Under the pieces are notes generated by a model, which was not told the origin of the DNA, made no database searches, and was given only the letters and a program-made list of their open reading frames with translations. Position numbers and translations under genes: made by a program. Of a stretch of 64,000 bases of DNA, positions 47,106 to 57,639 are shown one piece after another. The stretch is from NCBI GenBank assembly GCA_038502055.1, contig JAXRKN010000024.1:372001-436000 (forward strand), given 5' to 3'. Numbering within the stretch: the stretch's first letter is position 1; every line of letters starts with the position of its first letter. Source of the stretch: Tanytarsus gracilentus (Eukaryota; Arthropoda; Insecta; Diptera; Chironomidae).

Positions 47106-47293
47106 ATTCGACTAGAAAGTTATCCCAAAATCGTTAAAAAAAATTAAATTCAAGTTTTCTGGATCAAATCTTGTCAATCAAAATTAGTGTAAGAAATAGC
47201 TGATTTTTGTAGAAAAAATTAATAAAAACGACAATTATAGGGTTCATTATTTTAAATTGTAATTTAACGGTTTTGGAGTGACTTTCTGGTCAA
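47106..47293. repeat. Fold-back repeat, ~190 bp
   Basis: TTCGACTAGAAAGTTATCCC is mirrored by GAGTGACTTTCTGGTCAA, with AAAATCGTT/AACGGTTTT continuing the arms. Confidence 0.55.
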
Positions 47294-48003
47294 CGGACAT
47301 CCAATTACATGCTTGTAAAATTTTATTACTCACTCAAATTTTTTATTTGTAGTTTTTGACGAATCAATTCAAATTCGAAAGTTGAAATTCGAATTTTACA
47401 AATATTTTTCTTAACTTTTAAACTAAGTACGTATTAAACTCGAACGTTCAAATACAACTGAATAAATTTTATTTTTAAAACGTTGTTCAAAATATGGTGA
47501 AATTTTTTTCCGAACAAACACGAAAGCTATTTTGATTTAGAATTCACGCGATAATATAACTAAATATTTACTAAAATCCTGTTTGATTTTGAGATTAAAT
47601 ATTTATTTTTGTAATCTACAGAAATCTTTACTTTAGTATTTAAAGGAAAAATGAAGTTTTATGATTTTTCTTCTACTAGTCGTTTGACTATTAATTTATC
47701 GAGTCAAATGCGCATGCACTTATACAATTTAACATCAATAACTCGTCATTCTGATAGTGAAATGCGCATGCATCTAACGGAATACAGCAAGCAGCTTTAA
47801 CTTTTTTAAATTCATGCTAATAAAATTTAAAAAAAAAATTTAAAATTAAAAAAAAAATTTTTACCTTTTTAGAGCAGAGCTGTAAATTTTTTAACATAAC
47901 AAAAAAAAACAATTTTTATTGCTAAGCATTTCATCTCATGGCAACCGTTATAACAATTTTGATTGACGCAAATTTAAAAATTTTCAACTTTAATCTTTCA
48001 AAA

Positions 48004-48629
48004 ATGGACGCATCTAAGATGATGGGAAAAATGTAAATTTAAAAATTAGAAATTTAGCAAATTTTAATAAATTTAATTCACAGGAGAGAACAAATGAATC
48101 GAGAGATTAAAGTGAGAGTGGACAGCCAACGGAAATGGAACGAGATCGGAAGTCGGGAAAATAATAAATTTTACTCACAATCGTTTCTCAATAAGAAAGT
48201 CGCTGAAAAAATTGCTGAAAATAAAAATGAAGGTGGAAAATAAATTTTTAACAATACAAAAATAATTAATTTCTAGTAAAATCATCAGATGTTCCTGAAG
48301 CTGGCGGTGAAAGTTATTTTTTGTCTCCGAAAATGTTTGTGGCCATGGACGTGTGCAGATGTGGTAGAAAGAAGGAAGGAACGCATCTAATAAAATGTCT
48401 CCAAAAATCAATAATTAAATACTCAGACGAGCACGTCAGCACTGGATCATCGCCGACCGGTGAAGGAATTGAAGAATTGCCAAACATCCCAAAAACTTCA
48501 AATGGTCTTTGTGGTTTCTTTCACTCAAAGTATTCGCATCTCGAGAGGTCAACTTACTATGTCACTCCTCGGTCACATCTGAAGCATAAAATCACTGATC
48601 AAATTTATGACAATATTATAATTGGCTAA
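48004..48629 (+). CDS. Unrecognised 176-residue protein
   Basis: Exons 48004-48032, 48084-48232 and 48277-48629 join in phase. The N terminus is charged and probably helical (REQMNREIKVRVDSQRKWNE, later LNKKVAEKIAENKNE). The C-terminal part contains VCRCGRKKEGTHLIKC, which has four Cys and a His, and ends near YYVTPRSHLKHK. A small metal-binding fold is possible but not established. No family is recognised. The short in-phase introns with usable splice sites support a real gene. Confidence 0.6.
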
Positions 48630-50767
48630 ATTATTAATTCAAGAATTTTTAAAAAATATTTTCATAAATCATCAAAAATCGAATGAAAAAATTTAAAACT
48701 CCTAAAAATATTTTTGTTGCCAATAAACTTGCTTTTTAACTCTTATACAAAAGATAAATAAAGAATGAAGGTCGAGGTTAAACGAGTTCGCTTTTATTTC
48801 ACCATCATTAAACTGAAAAAAGTTCATTCAATCAAAGGGTTTAAATTTATGATGATACCAAAAAAATCACAAAACCCATTATAAAAAAAACATAAAAAAA
48901 ATAAAATTTAAAATACTAAAAATATTTTTCATACCAATAAAATTATTTTTTTTCTCCCCCATCAAAAGCTGATTTTAATCTTTCAAGTATAAAACTCGAC
49001 AAACGTCTTTAGATATCAAGAAAATTCCTTGAAAATTAAAGTATTTCTAGCAAAAGGTTTCAAAATATGGTGAAATGATTCAAAACGTGTCAAGCATTAA
49101 ATCCGATTCGAAACGTGAGTAACGGAAACAACACAAAATAAATTATTTACTTTTTCATCAAATGACGAAATTATTTTATGGTATAATTAATTTTTTTTGA
49201 GTAATTTATGGTGTAATTAAATATTTACTCAATTGTCGGTTTTGAGTTCATGATGTGTGACTTCATTGTAAAAAAAATTTTAATTTTTGCAAGAAAAATT
49301 AATTCAATAAAAAAATATTCCAATAAAAAAAATTAATTATTTGTTTTGATGATTTTAGGCATGCAACGTCCTTAAAAAATCTCAAATAAAATATTTTTTG
49401 ACAGAACTTTTGTTTAAGGACAGCTCAGAATTTTTTCAGATTTTATGTAGTGGAAGTAACTTGCTAAATTAACAAAAATAAAAGTGATTCAACCGATGGA
49501 TTGATAAAACCCCCGATTGCTAATCCTATTTCATCGAATTACGAAATTATTTTATGGTGTAATTAAATATTTACTCAATTGTAGATTTTGAGTTCATGAT
49601 GTGTGACTTCTTGTAACAAAAATTATTTCATGATTTGAAAATTAAAATATAATTGACCCTGAATGTGTCTTAAAATTATTAAATTTTATTGAATTCTCAG
49701 ACGAATTAATGTTCATTATTTTGAATTTAAACTTTATGAAAAAATACCAAAGTCAAAAAATTTGCGTCAAAAATTTATTTTAAAAAATTTTCTTGTTTTT
49801 CTTCACAATGCGTCAAAATTAATCTTGATTGCTTTCCGCTGTGTTCGTATTACACCATCGTTGGTATAAAAGGAAAGAAAAGAGAAAAATTTTTATCAGA
49901 AAGAATTCAAACTTTGTGGAAACACAAACAGTTTCATTCAACTCTTCTTCTTCTTCACTCAAACCAAATGAATTTTTTTACAAATTTTTAATAAAAATTT
50001 CACAATTTTTCTTTTCAGAAATTTTTCGCCCTAAATTTTCATTTTTACAAGAAAAATTAATTCAAGAAAAAAATATTCCAATAAAAAAAATTACCTAATC
50101 CAGAAATGAATTTAATTGCCATTGATTTTTAGAAAAACACTTGAAATTATAAGAAAATTTTAAAAAAAATGGCGAGAACATCCTGAGACAAAATTTGAAG
50201 TGTGACTGAGATAAAATTATTTGTTTTACTTTTTTCAATTATTTCACACTTTTTTTATTGTATAAATATTATGTTTTTATTATCTGTGTTTAAGTGATTG
50301 ATTTGGTTCAAATTACGATTGTATTAGATTTTTTTCTTTGCTCTGATTGGTTGAATTAATTGTAAAATTGAGAGAGAATTGATTTTGTAAAAAAAGCCAC
50401 TTTAAAGCTTTTAAAATATTTTTTAAAACATTTTTAATATTTTTTATTTAAATTTAATTAAAATTGTCCAACTTTTAGTTAGTTTTAATGATTTTAATCA
50501 GTTTAAAAAGATTTTTTAGTAAATCGAAATAAAAACAATTCGAATTTCACCATCAGTAAGTTTTCTCTCGTGAAACTTCGCGTGTGAGTCGGAATTTTTT
50601 TTCTCCACTCTCTCAATTTATTTTTAAATCGAAAAAGCTATTTTTAGAAGTTTTAATTTTTTAATTATTTCTTTTATTTTTCCCGTCACCTAAAAGTTTT
50701 AACAAAAAATATCATGCATGAGTGTGAAAATTTTCCCATCACCAAAAATTTAGAAAATCAATTTTTT
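48630..50767. other. Non-coding stretch with local duplications
   Basis: AT-rich. A ~75-bp segment (ATGGTGTAATTAAATATTTA, then GAGTTCATGATGTGTGACTT) occurs at about 49200-49270 and 49553-49615. AAAATTAATTCAA-type segments at 49289-49335 and 50046-50095 are also near-duplicates. The open frame at 49829-50098 overlaps this repeat and is not accepted as a gene. Confidence 0.45.
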
Positions 50768-52048
50768 TTATTGCACTTGATTCATTATCCATGCTCGGTG
50801 TGAACTAACTCTCGCGTAAACATCTGGATGACCTAAAACATACAAAAAATATTAATTAACTGAATCAAAAAAATTAAATAGAAAAATTTTACCATTTGCA
50901 CACGGAATGCCCCAAGAAACAACACCAATGAGGACATTATTGTTCATCACCAAAGGACCACCACTGTCTCCCATGCTAAAATTGAAAAAATAAAAAATAA
51001 TTATTTGAATTATAAAAAAATAATTTAATTATGAAAAAAATTACTAAAATATTTTTGGTTTGTAAAATTTCACTAAAACCTCACCAAGTTCCTTGTCCAT
51101 TTCTAGTGAACGTACAAATTGTCGAATCCAAAATTCTCGCTGCATTTGATCGCGAAAATTTCGATTTACATTCATCATTGCTCAAAGTTCTCAATCCAAC
51201 CCACAACAAAGATGACGAAGCCGGACCATTTCTGCTCGTCTGACCGAATCCAGTTGCAATTGCATTCTCTCCAGCATTGACATAATTACTTCCAATAATC
51301 ACAGGTGCCACAATGTTGTTGAAGACAATCGTGTTGACAGTTTGCAAAACCGAAACATCATTGGCGAGATTTGAGTTGTCAAAGTTTGGGTGATTGATGA
51401 TGCGAGCAATTCGATGGGTGAAACCGCCGTTCGAGCGTTGAATTGTGCCAACGACAGCGACCTAGAATTATGATAATTTTTAGTGTTGGTGACGTCACAA
51501 AAACCTTAAAAACCATAAAATTTCTCACAATATTTCCAGCAGTTCTCGGCGTTTGAGTGCAATGTGAAGCAGTTCCGATAAATCTATTGCTGATCACAAA
51601 AGCACCACAAAAATGACTTCCGGATGTGGTTCGAAGTGAAACTTGGTATGGAAATTGACCCAGAGCTGCTCCTTGACCACCAACAATTCGACCTGAATTT
51701 TTGAAATTTTTTGAAAATTTTAAAAAAATTAAAAAAATTTTAATAATTTACAAAAAAAATTAAAAATTTTAAAATTTTATAAAAAAAATATAAAATTTTG
51801 AAATTTTAAAAAAATTAAAATAATATTTTCGAAATTTTTGAAGTTTTTTGATAAATTTTCAAGTTAATTTTTTTAAAAATTTACCTTCTCTCTGTGGAAT
51901 TCGGATCACATCTTGAAAAACTGACAAAACAGCTGAAAAATATTTAATTTATTTTATATTTAAATTTTAATAATTTTCCTCCCTCACAGTTTTCATCCGC
52001 AAAAGTCAAACAAACCAACCCGCACCACACAACCAAGCTCCGAAACAT
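50768..52048 (-). CDS. S1A serine protease, chymotrypsin-like
   Basis: Six exons, 52048-51988, 51932-51885, 51692-51529, 51461-51085, 50975-50893 and 50832-50768, give 265 residues. The signal peptide is FRSLVVWCGLVCLTFA. The activation site is REGRIVGG (Arg before Ile, so trypsin-like cleavage). The catalytic His is in TASHC, Asp in LANDVSVL and Ser in MGDSGGP. The residue six before the Ser is Gly, not Asp, so trypsin specificity is not expected; a brachyurin or chymotrypsin-like pocket is more likely. A TATA box (CTATAAAAAAG, near 52097-52087) lies upstream. It has more introns than its three neighbours and is the oldest-looking member. Confidence 0.85.
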
Positions 52049-53263
52049 TTTAAATTCAAATGTAAAGCAATTTCAGTTCTCGATGACTTTTTTATAGCTG
52101 AATTGAAAAATCAATCAACTTTTTTTTTCGTAATCAGTTGACAATGACCAGAAGACAATTTTGACAGCGAAAAAGTTTTGTTTGATAAATAATTAACATT
52201 TAGAAGAAGAATTCGTGGAATGAGTGAGTCATTTTTGTTGTGGTTGGTTGAAAAAAGAAAGATAAGATTTTTTTTGATAGGAAAATTAAAAATTTTCACA
52301 TGTAGGTAAAGATAGTTGAACATATAGGATTTGACATTTTTAATTAGGTTTTTTGATTATTGATTTGAGTTCGTCAACTTTTTGGATTTTTTGAATTTTT
52401 GTCCGGTTTGAAAATATTAAATTTTTTCCGAAAATTTGTCGTTAAAACAGATTTTATCTTATTTTTTTATTAATTATTAATTTTTATTTTTTATTTTGTA
52501 TTAACCATGAATTTTTAAATTTTTAAAAAAAATTCATTTGTGCTTTTTTAAAAATAATCTGTGAAGTTTTTGATACTCAAAAAAACGTTTGTAAAAACTT
52601 TTCATTCAGATTCTGCTTTACCAACAAAAGCTTCAAATGATTTAATTCTGTGTTGTTCATAAAAATTAATTCGCTATCGATAAACTGTGCAATAAATTTT
52701 TTTTTACCTTTTTAAGAGCTGGAAAACCCCAAGAATGTGATTAAAATTTTAATCGTGAAGAGAATGACTTTTGCTTTTTTTAAGCTTGAATTTTATTTTA
52801 GATAAAATTTAAATTGAAAATTGAAAACTAAAAGTATTTAAATTCATCTGAAAAAAATTTAAAATCATCTGATTGATTTTTGATTGTTTAAAAATTTCAA
52901 AATTAAATTTGAGAAAAAATATTCTTTAGGTATTTTTTTTAAATTTAAAAAGTACGTTACAAGAATTTAAATGAAAACTTCATAACGTAATTTTTAATTT
53001 CATAAATATGCGCACAAATAATAGTTAGTCCAACTGGATGTCTAGTTTAAAAATTTATTAAAAAAAATTTCAGAGCTAGATCTAGAAAATTTAAAATTTT
53101 AGAATCGCATCAAAAAAAATTTTAAAAACAAATTAAGTAAAAATGAATCCCCAAAAAAAATTGAACAAAGCATTCGCACCCAAATGTCCTTCAACTTTAT
53201 CTTCAAAACCTCCCGCATTAAATTTATTGGGATTATTTTTCAATCCATATAAGTGAATTTTAC
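52049..53263. other. Divergent intergenic region between proteases
   Basis: AT-rich. A TACGTTAC...ATAACGTA palindrome lies at about 52950-52990. No gene is seen. Confidence 0.45.
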
Positions 53264-53316
53264 AGATAAGCAGTTGAGTATAAAAGTGCTCAGAAGAAAT
53301 TTTAAGAGTTCATTAG
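53264..53316 (+). promoter_or_regulatory. GATA site, TATA box and initiator of a gut-type protease
   Basis: AGATAAG (53264-53270), a GATA-factor site typical of midgut genes, precedes TATAAAAG (53279-53286). TCATTAG near 53310 is a plausible initiator at the right distance. Confidence 0.6.
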
Positions 53317-53326
53317 TCAAGTGAAA

Positions 53327-54151
53327 ATGTTCAAGTTTGTTGCTCTTCTTGCTGTTGTGGCTTCGGCCTATGGTGCCAGTCTTTCATCGCCGATGATTGA
53401 CCAAGAGTGGGAGGGCGTTATCGTTGGAGGCTCAACAGCCGCTGCTAACCAATTTCCTCATCAGGTCTCATTGAGATCATCAGGAAATGCTCATTTCTGT
53501 GGTGGTTTCATCATCAATAACCGATGGGTCGGTTCGGCAGCCCATTGCACAATTGGACGTACACTCGCCAACACTGTTTCAGTCGTCGGAACCAACCATC
53601 GTACATCAGGCGGTGTTGCTCACTCTTCATCCAGAATCGTCAATCATCCATCGTACAATGCCAACACACTCGCCAACGATATTTCAATGGTTCAGACTGC
53701 CACAACCATTGCCTTCAATGCCGCAACTCAAGCAATTGCTCTTGGATCAGCGACAGTCGGAGGCGGAGTTTCATCGACTGCCTCTGGATGGGGTCAAACT
53801 TCACATCCCGGCACAGCTGCAACAAATCTTCAATTCTTGACAAAACCAACTTTGACTAATGCCGATTGCCGTAGCCGTCACACAGCCGGAAATGCTGCTT
53901 CAGTTTTTGACAACACAATCTGCACATTCCTTCGTTCAGGTGCCGGCATGTGCATGGTGAGAAAAATTAATTTATTTAATATTTTTTGGAATTAATTTAA
54001 TGAAATTATTTAGGGTGACTCTGGTGGTCCTCTCATTGCCGGTGGATCCGTCATTGGTGCCGTCTCATGGGGTATTGCATGCGCTCGTGGCTTCCCAGAC
54101 GTTTTCGCAAGAATTTCAAGCCATCGCACATGGATGATCAACCAAATGTAA
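53327..54151 (+). CDS. Brachyurin-like S1A serine protease
   Basis: Exons 53327-53956 and 54014-54151 give 255 residues. The signal peptide (FKFVALLAVVASAYGA) is followed by a short pro-segment (MIDQEWEGVIVGG). The catalytic His is in SAAHC, Asp in LANDISMV and Ser in GDSGGP, the intron falling just before GDS. The specificity residue is Gly (SGAGMCMGDS). The end RTWMINQM is shared with its neighbours. Such enzymes act in the larval midgut on dietary protein. Oddly, Val rather than Arg stands before IVGG, so trypsin would not activate it at the usual bond. Confidence 0.88.
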
Positions 54152-54513
54152 ATTTTGGACTTTTTCTGATGTTCGAAAATGAAATAAAAATTAATTTTGC
54201 ATTTTTTATTGAAAGTTTTTTGAATTTTTTGAAAATTTTCACGCTTTTTGGAGAAATTATAAAAATTAACTAAAGCATTGAGAAAATTCTTTATATTTTT
54301 AATTAAATTTTAATTTTTTTCTGTTAATAAAATAAAAAATTTAAAATTAAATGTGCTGATAATTTAGGACTAAATGTGCCGACAGGGAAAATTTTATTTT
54401 TATTCAATAATATTTAAATTTTGAATTTTTGAGAGAAATTTGCGTTTTCTTGATAACTCCAAAGCGCTACCACTCAGTCATCAATCAATCAATCAGTCAA
54501 AAATATTTGAATT
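54152..54513. other. Spacer between convergent proteases
   Basis: AT-rich 3' flanks of the two convergent genes. TCAATCAATCAATCAGTC near 54480 is a short tandem repeat. Nothing else. Confidence 0.4.
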
Positions 54514-55610
54514 TTACATTTGACTCATCATCCAAGTTCTGTGTGAAGAAATTCTCGCAAAAACGTCTGGAAATCCTTGAGCACATGCGACACCCCATGA
54601 AACTGAACCGATGACATTTCCGGCTGCTATCAATGGACTTCCTGAGTCACCCTTTAATTAAATTAATTAAATAAATATTTCAAAAAATTTTAAGAACTTA
54701 CAAAGCACATTCCAGTTCCTTCTCTCAAGAGCGTGCAAATTGTGTTGTCATGAACTCGAGCGGCATTCGTGGTTGAGTGACGACTTCTGCAGTCGGCATT
54801 CGTCAAAGTTGTGGTCGTTAAAAATTGAAGATTTTCAGTGTGCGCTCCTGGATTTGTTGTCGCTCCCCAACCTGTGATTATTTTAAAATTTATCAATTTT
54901 TATAATTTAATTTTAATTTAAAATTTGAAATTTATTCTTGAAACTAACCTGACACAGTTCCTGAAACTCCTCCACCAACAAAATCAGATCCAAGAGGAAT
55001 TGACTGAACCAAATTGCTGAATGTGATTGTCGCGACTGTTTGAACCATTGAAATGTCATTTGCGACTGTGCTTGAGCTGTATGAAGGATGATTGACAATT
55101 CTGGCTGAAGAGTGCGTGACACCGCCTGAGGTTCGACTGTTGCTTCCTAGAACTGAAATTGTGCTGGCTGCTGTGCGACCGAAAGTGCCTTAAAAGTTGT
55201 GAAAAATATAAAAAATATGATTTAATTTATTGATTAATTAATTAATAAAATAATTTAAAATTTTAATTAATTAAAATATTAATTTAAATTATAATTAGTT
55301 GAAAAAATTAATTTTAAACTTTAATTAGTTAAAAAACTAATTACAAATTGTAATTAATTAACCACTTTAACTAATAAATCAATTTACAATGAGCTACTGA
55401 TCCAATCCATCGGTTGTTAATTATAAATCCACCACAAAAATGAGTATTTGCGGTTGATCTCAACGAAGCCATGTGAGGAAATTGTCCGGCAGCGGCTGTT
55501 GAACCTCCAACTATAAATCCTTCCCATTCTGGATCAATAATTGAAGATCCAGAAAGACTCGCAGAATTACATAAAGCCACTAAAGCACAGAGAACAAAAA
55601 GTTTAAACAT
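54514..55610 (-). CDS. Brachyurin-like S1A serine protease, minus-strand member
   Basis: Exons 55610-55388, 55188-54949, 54871-54702 and 54651-54514 give 256 residues. The signal peptide is FKLFVLCALVALCNSA. The triad is present: SVAHC (His), VANDISMV (Asp), GDSGS (Ser). The usually fixed GDSGGP reads GDSGSP, which may affect activity. The activation site is EWEGFIVGG, with Phe before Ile. The last intron matches that of the plus-strand genes, and two extra introns are present, one splitting the Cys next to the catalytic His. Specificity residue is Gly (REGTGMCFGDS). Confidence 0.86.
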
Positions 55611-56442
55611 ATTTTCGCTCACTTTTAAACTCTGACTGACGTGCGAAGATTTTTTTGTGATAAAATATCGAAAAAAATTTGATAAAATTTTATTGGTGGG
55701 TTTAGAGATAAAATTACATTTTTTTGCCATCACTTTTGGTCATTTATAATTTTTTATAATTCTCATCTTATCAAAACAAAACAAAGAGAAAAAAACTTCA
55801 ACTTTTTTCTTATCAATCTTTTTTTGGTGTTTGACGAGCTTCTGAAGAAGTTGCTCAGTGTTATCTAATCAATTAATTAAAAGCGTAATGAAAAGGCAAT
55901 GAAATCAAGAGATATTTTTAAAGTTCGGGATTTTCCAACTTCAACAAGTGCGAATTAAATTTTTTGATTAAAATTCTAAATTTAAATTTTTTTTGCCTAG
56001 TTGTAAATCAAGAAAATTTGTCAGTTAGGAAAATAAAAAGAACAAAAGCAAAGAAGAAGATTTTTCAATTTTTTAAAATACGTTACAAAGATTTACATTG
56101 AAAATTAATGAGATTTTCGTAACGTATCTTTTAAATTTAAATCTTATTTGGAAATTAATAAGATTTTTGTAACGTATCTTTAATATTTAAATTTGAATAA
56201 AAAAAATACGTTGATGAAATCATGAAAATATCTCAAGACATGATCACAAAAATTTCAATATCCCTAAAAGTTTTCACCCAAATTATTTTAACTAAATTTC
56301 TCTAAATTCTTCTAGAAACACCGCCTTTAACTCGTTGTCATCGTTCACGTCACTACAATTCTCAACTTTAATCCACTTATTGAAAGTTTTTATCTTATCA
56401 ATCCACAGATTGCCTTCCTAATTCATCATGATAACCTTCCTC
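55611..56442. repeat. Divergent protease spacer with MITE (about 55998-56215)
   Basis: It contains a copy of the CCTAGT...AAATTTGTCAGTTAGGAAAA element with TACGTTAC and two GTAACGTATCTT arms, ending near AATACGTTGATG. A reversed GATA site (CTTATC) lies near 56393, before the promoter of the next gene. Confidence 0.55.
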
Positions 56443-56479
56443 TATAAAAATCGCCATAACTTCGCCACACATCATCAGT
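56443..56479 (+). promoter_or_regulatory. TATA box and TCAGT initiator of a protease gene
   Basis: TATAAAAA (56443-56450) and TCAGT (56475-56479) are 32 bp apart. The start codon follows 14 bases after the initiator, giving a very short leader. Confidence 0.7.
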
Positions 56480-56492
56480 CGATTGAAGGAAA

Positions 56493-57322
56493 ATGTTCAA
56501 GTTTGTCGTTCTTTGTGCATTCGTGGCCTCGGCCTATAGCGCTAGCTTGTCTGGATCACCAGTCATCGATCCAGAGTGGGAGGGCGTTATTGTTGGTGGT
56601 TCAACAGCCGCTGCCAACCAATTCCGTCATCAAGTCTCATTGAGATCATCAGGAAATGCTCACTTCTGTGGTGGTTTCATCATCAATAACCGATGGGTCG
56701 GGTCGGCAGCCCATTGCACAATTGGACGTACACTCGCCAACACTGTTTCAGTTGTCGGAACCAACCATCGTACCACTGGTGGCGTCGCTCATCAATCTGC
56801 CAGAATTGTCAATCATCCATCATACAATGCCAACACACTCGCCAACGACATTTCAATGGTTCAGACTACAACTACAATCACCTTCAACACTGCAGTTGCA
56901 GCAATCACCCTCGGATCAGCGACAGTCGGTGGCGGTGTCAGCTCACAAGTTTCAGGATGGGGTCAAACTTCACATCCAGGCACAGCTGCAACAAATCTTA
57001 TGTTCATCACCGTTCCAACTTTGACTCTTGCCGATTGCCGTAGCCGTCACACAACTGCCAACGCTGCTCGTGTCTTCGACAACACCATCTGCACATTCCT
57101 TCGCTCAGGTGTCGGCACTTGCATGGTGAGAAAAATTTATTTATTGTTTTAAAACAATTTAAATAATTTAATGAATTTATTTAGGGTGACTCTGGTGGTC
57201 CTCTTATCTCCGGTGGAACCGTCATTGGCGCCGTCTCATGGGGTATTGCATGCGCTCAAGGATTCCCAGACGTCTATGCAAGAATTTCAAGCCATCGCAC
57301 ATGGATGATCAACCAAATGTAA
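56493..57322 (+). CDS. Brachyurin-like S1A serine protease, close paralogue
   Basis: Exons 56493-57125 and 57185-57322 give 256 residues, very similar to the gene at 53327 (long identical runs around NRWVGSAAHCTIGRTLANTV). Triad residues are in SAAHC, LANDISMV and GDSGGP. The activation site is EWEGVIVGG with Val before Ile. QFRHQVSL replaces QFPHQVSL. The intron just before GDS is shared. The ATG is only 14 bases downstream of the predicted initiator. Confidence 0.88.
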
Positions 57323-57639
57323 ATTTTTTAAACGGACTCGAGAAAAAATTAAAAAAGTTTTGATAAAATTTGAAAAAGTTTTTTTTTATTCAAGGTTAAA
57401 TTTTTGAAGTTTTATAGATTGATGAATTGCTAAAAAGTTGGGAAATTTTTCGGTTCTCGAGATAAAATTTTATTTTAAAAACACTTGAGATTTTTTAGAT
57501 AACTTTCAAAACTTGAGCTTGAAGCTTTTAAAATAATTTTTATTGTTCTAAAAAAATGCAAGACATTCGATAAAAAAAGTAATTTAATAACTTTCAATCG
57601 TGTAAAAATTCGCAAAATCTCATATGAGAGAAAATACTT
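57323..57639. other. Spacer between the protease and ETFA 3' ends
   Basis: AT-rich 3' flanks only. Nothing else is seen. Confidence 0.35.

Larger units (their letters stand above)
44433..48003. other. Long non-coding stretch rich in repeats
   Basis: It holds the right copy of the large direct repeat, a GA-rich tract (about 46136-46260, many GAGAGA), and two fold-back elements at 46519 and 47106. I see no gene. Confidence 0.5.

Noticed and set aside
49829..50098. 89-codon frame rich in Phe, Lys and Ser
   Set aside because: Its 3' end is a copy of a nearby non-coding repeat (49289-49335), so it is probably chance.
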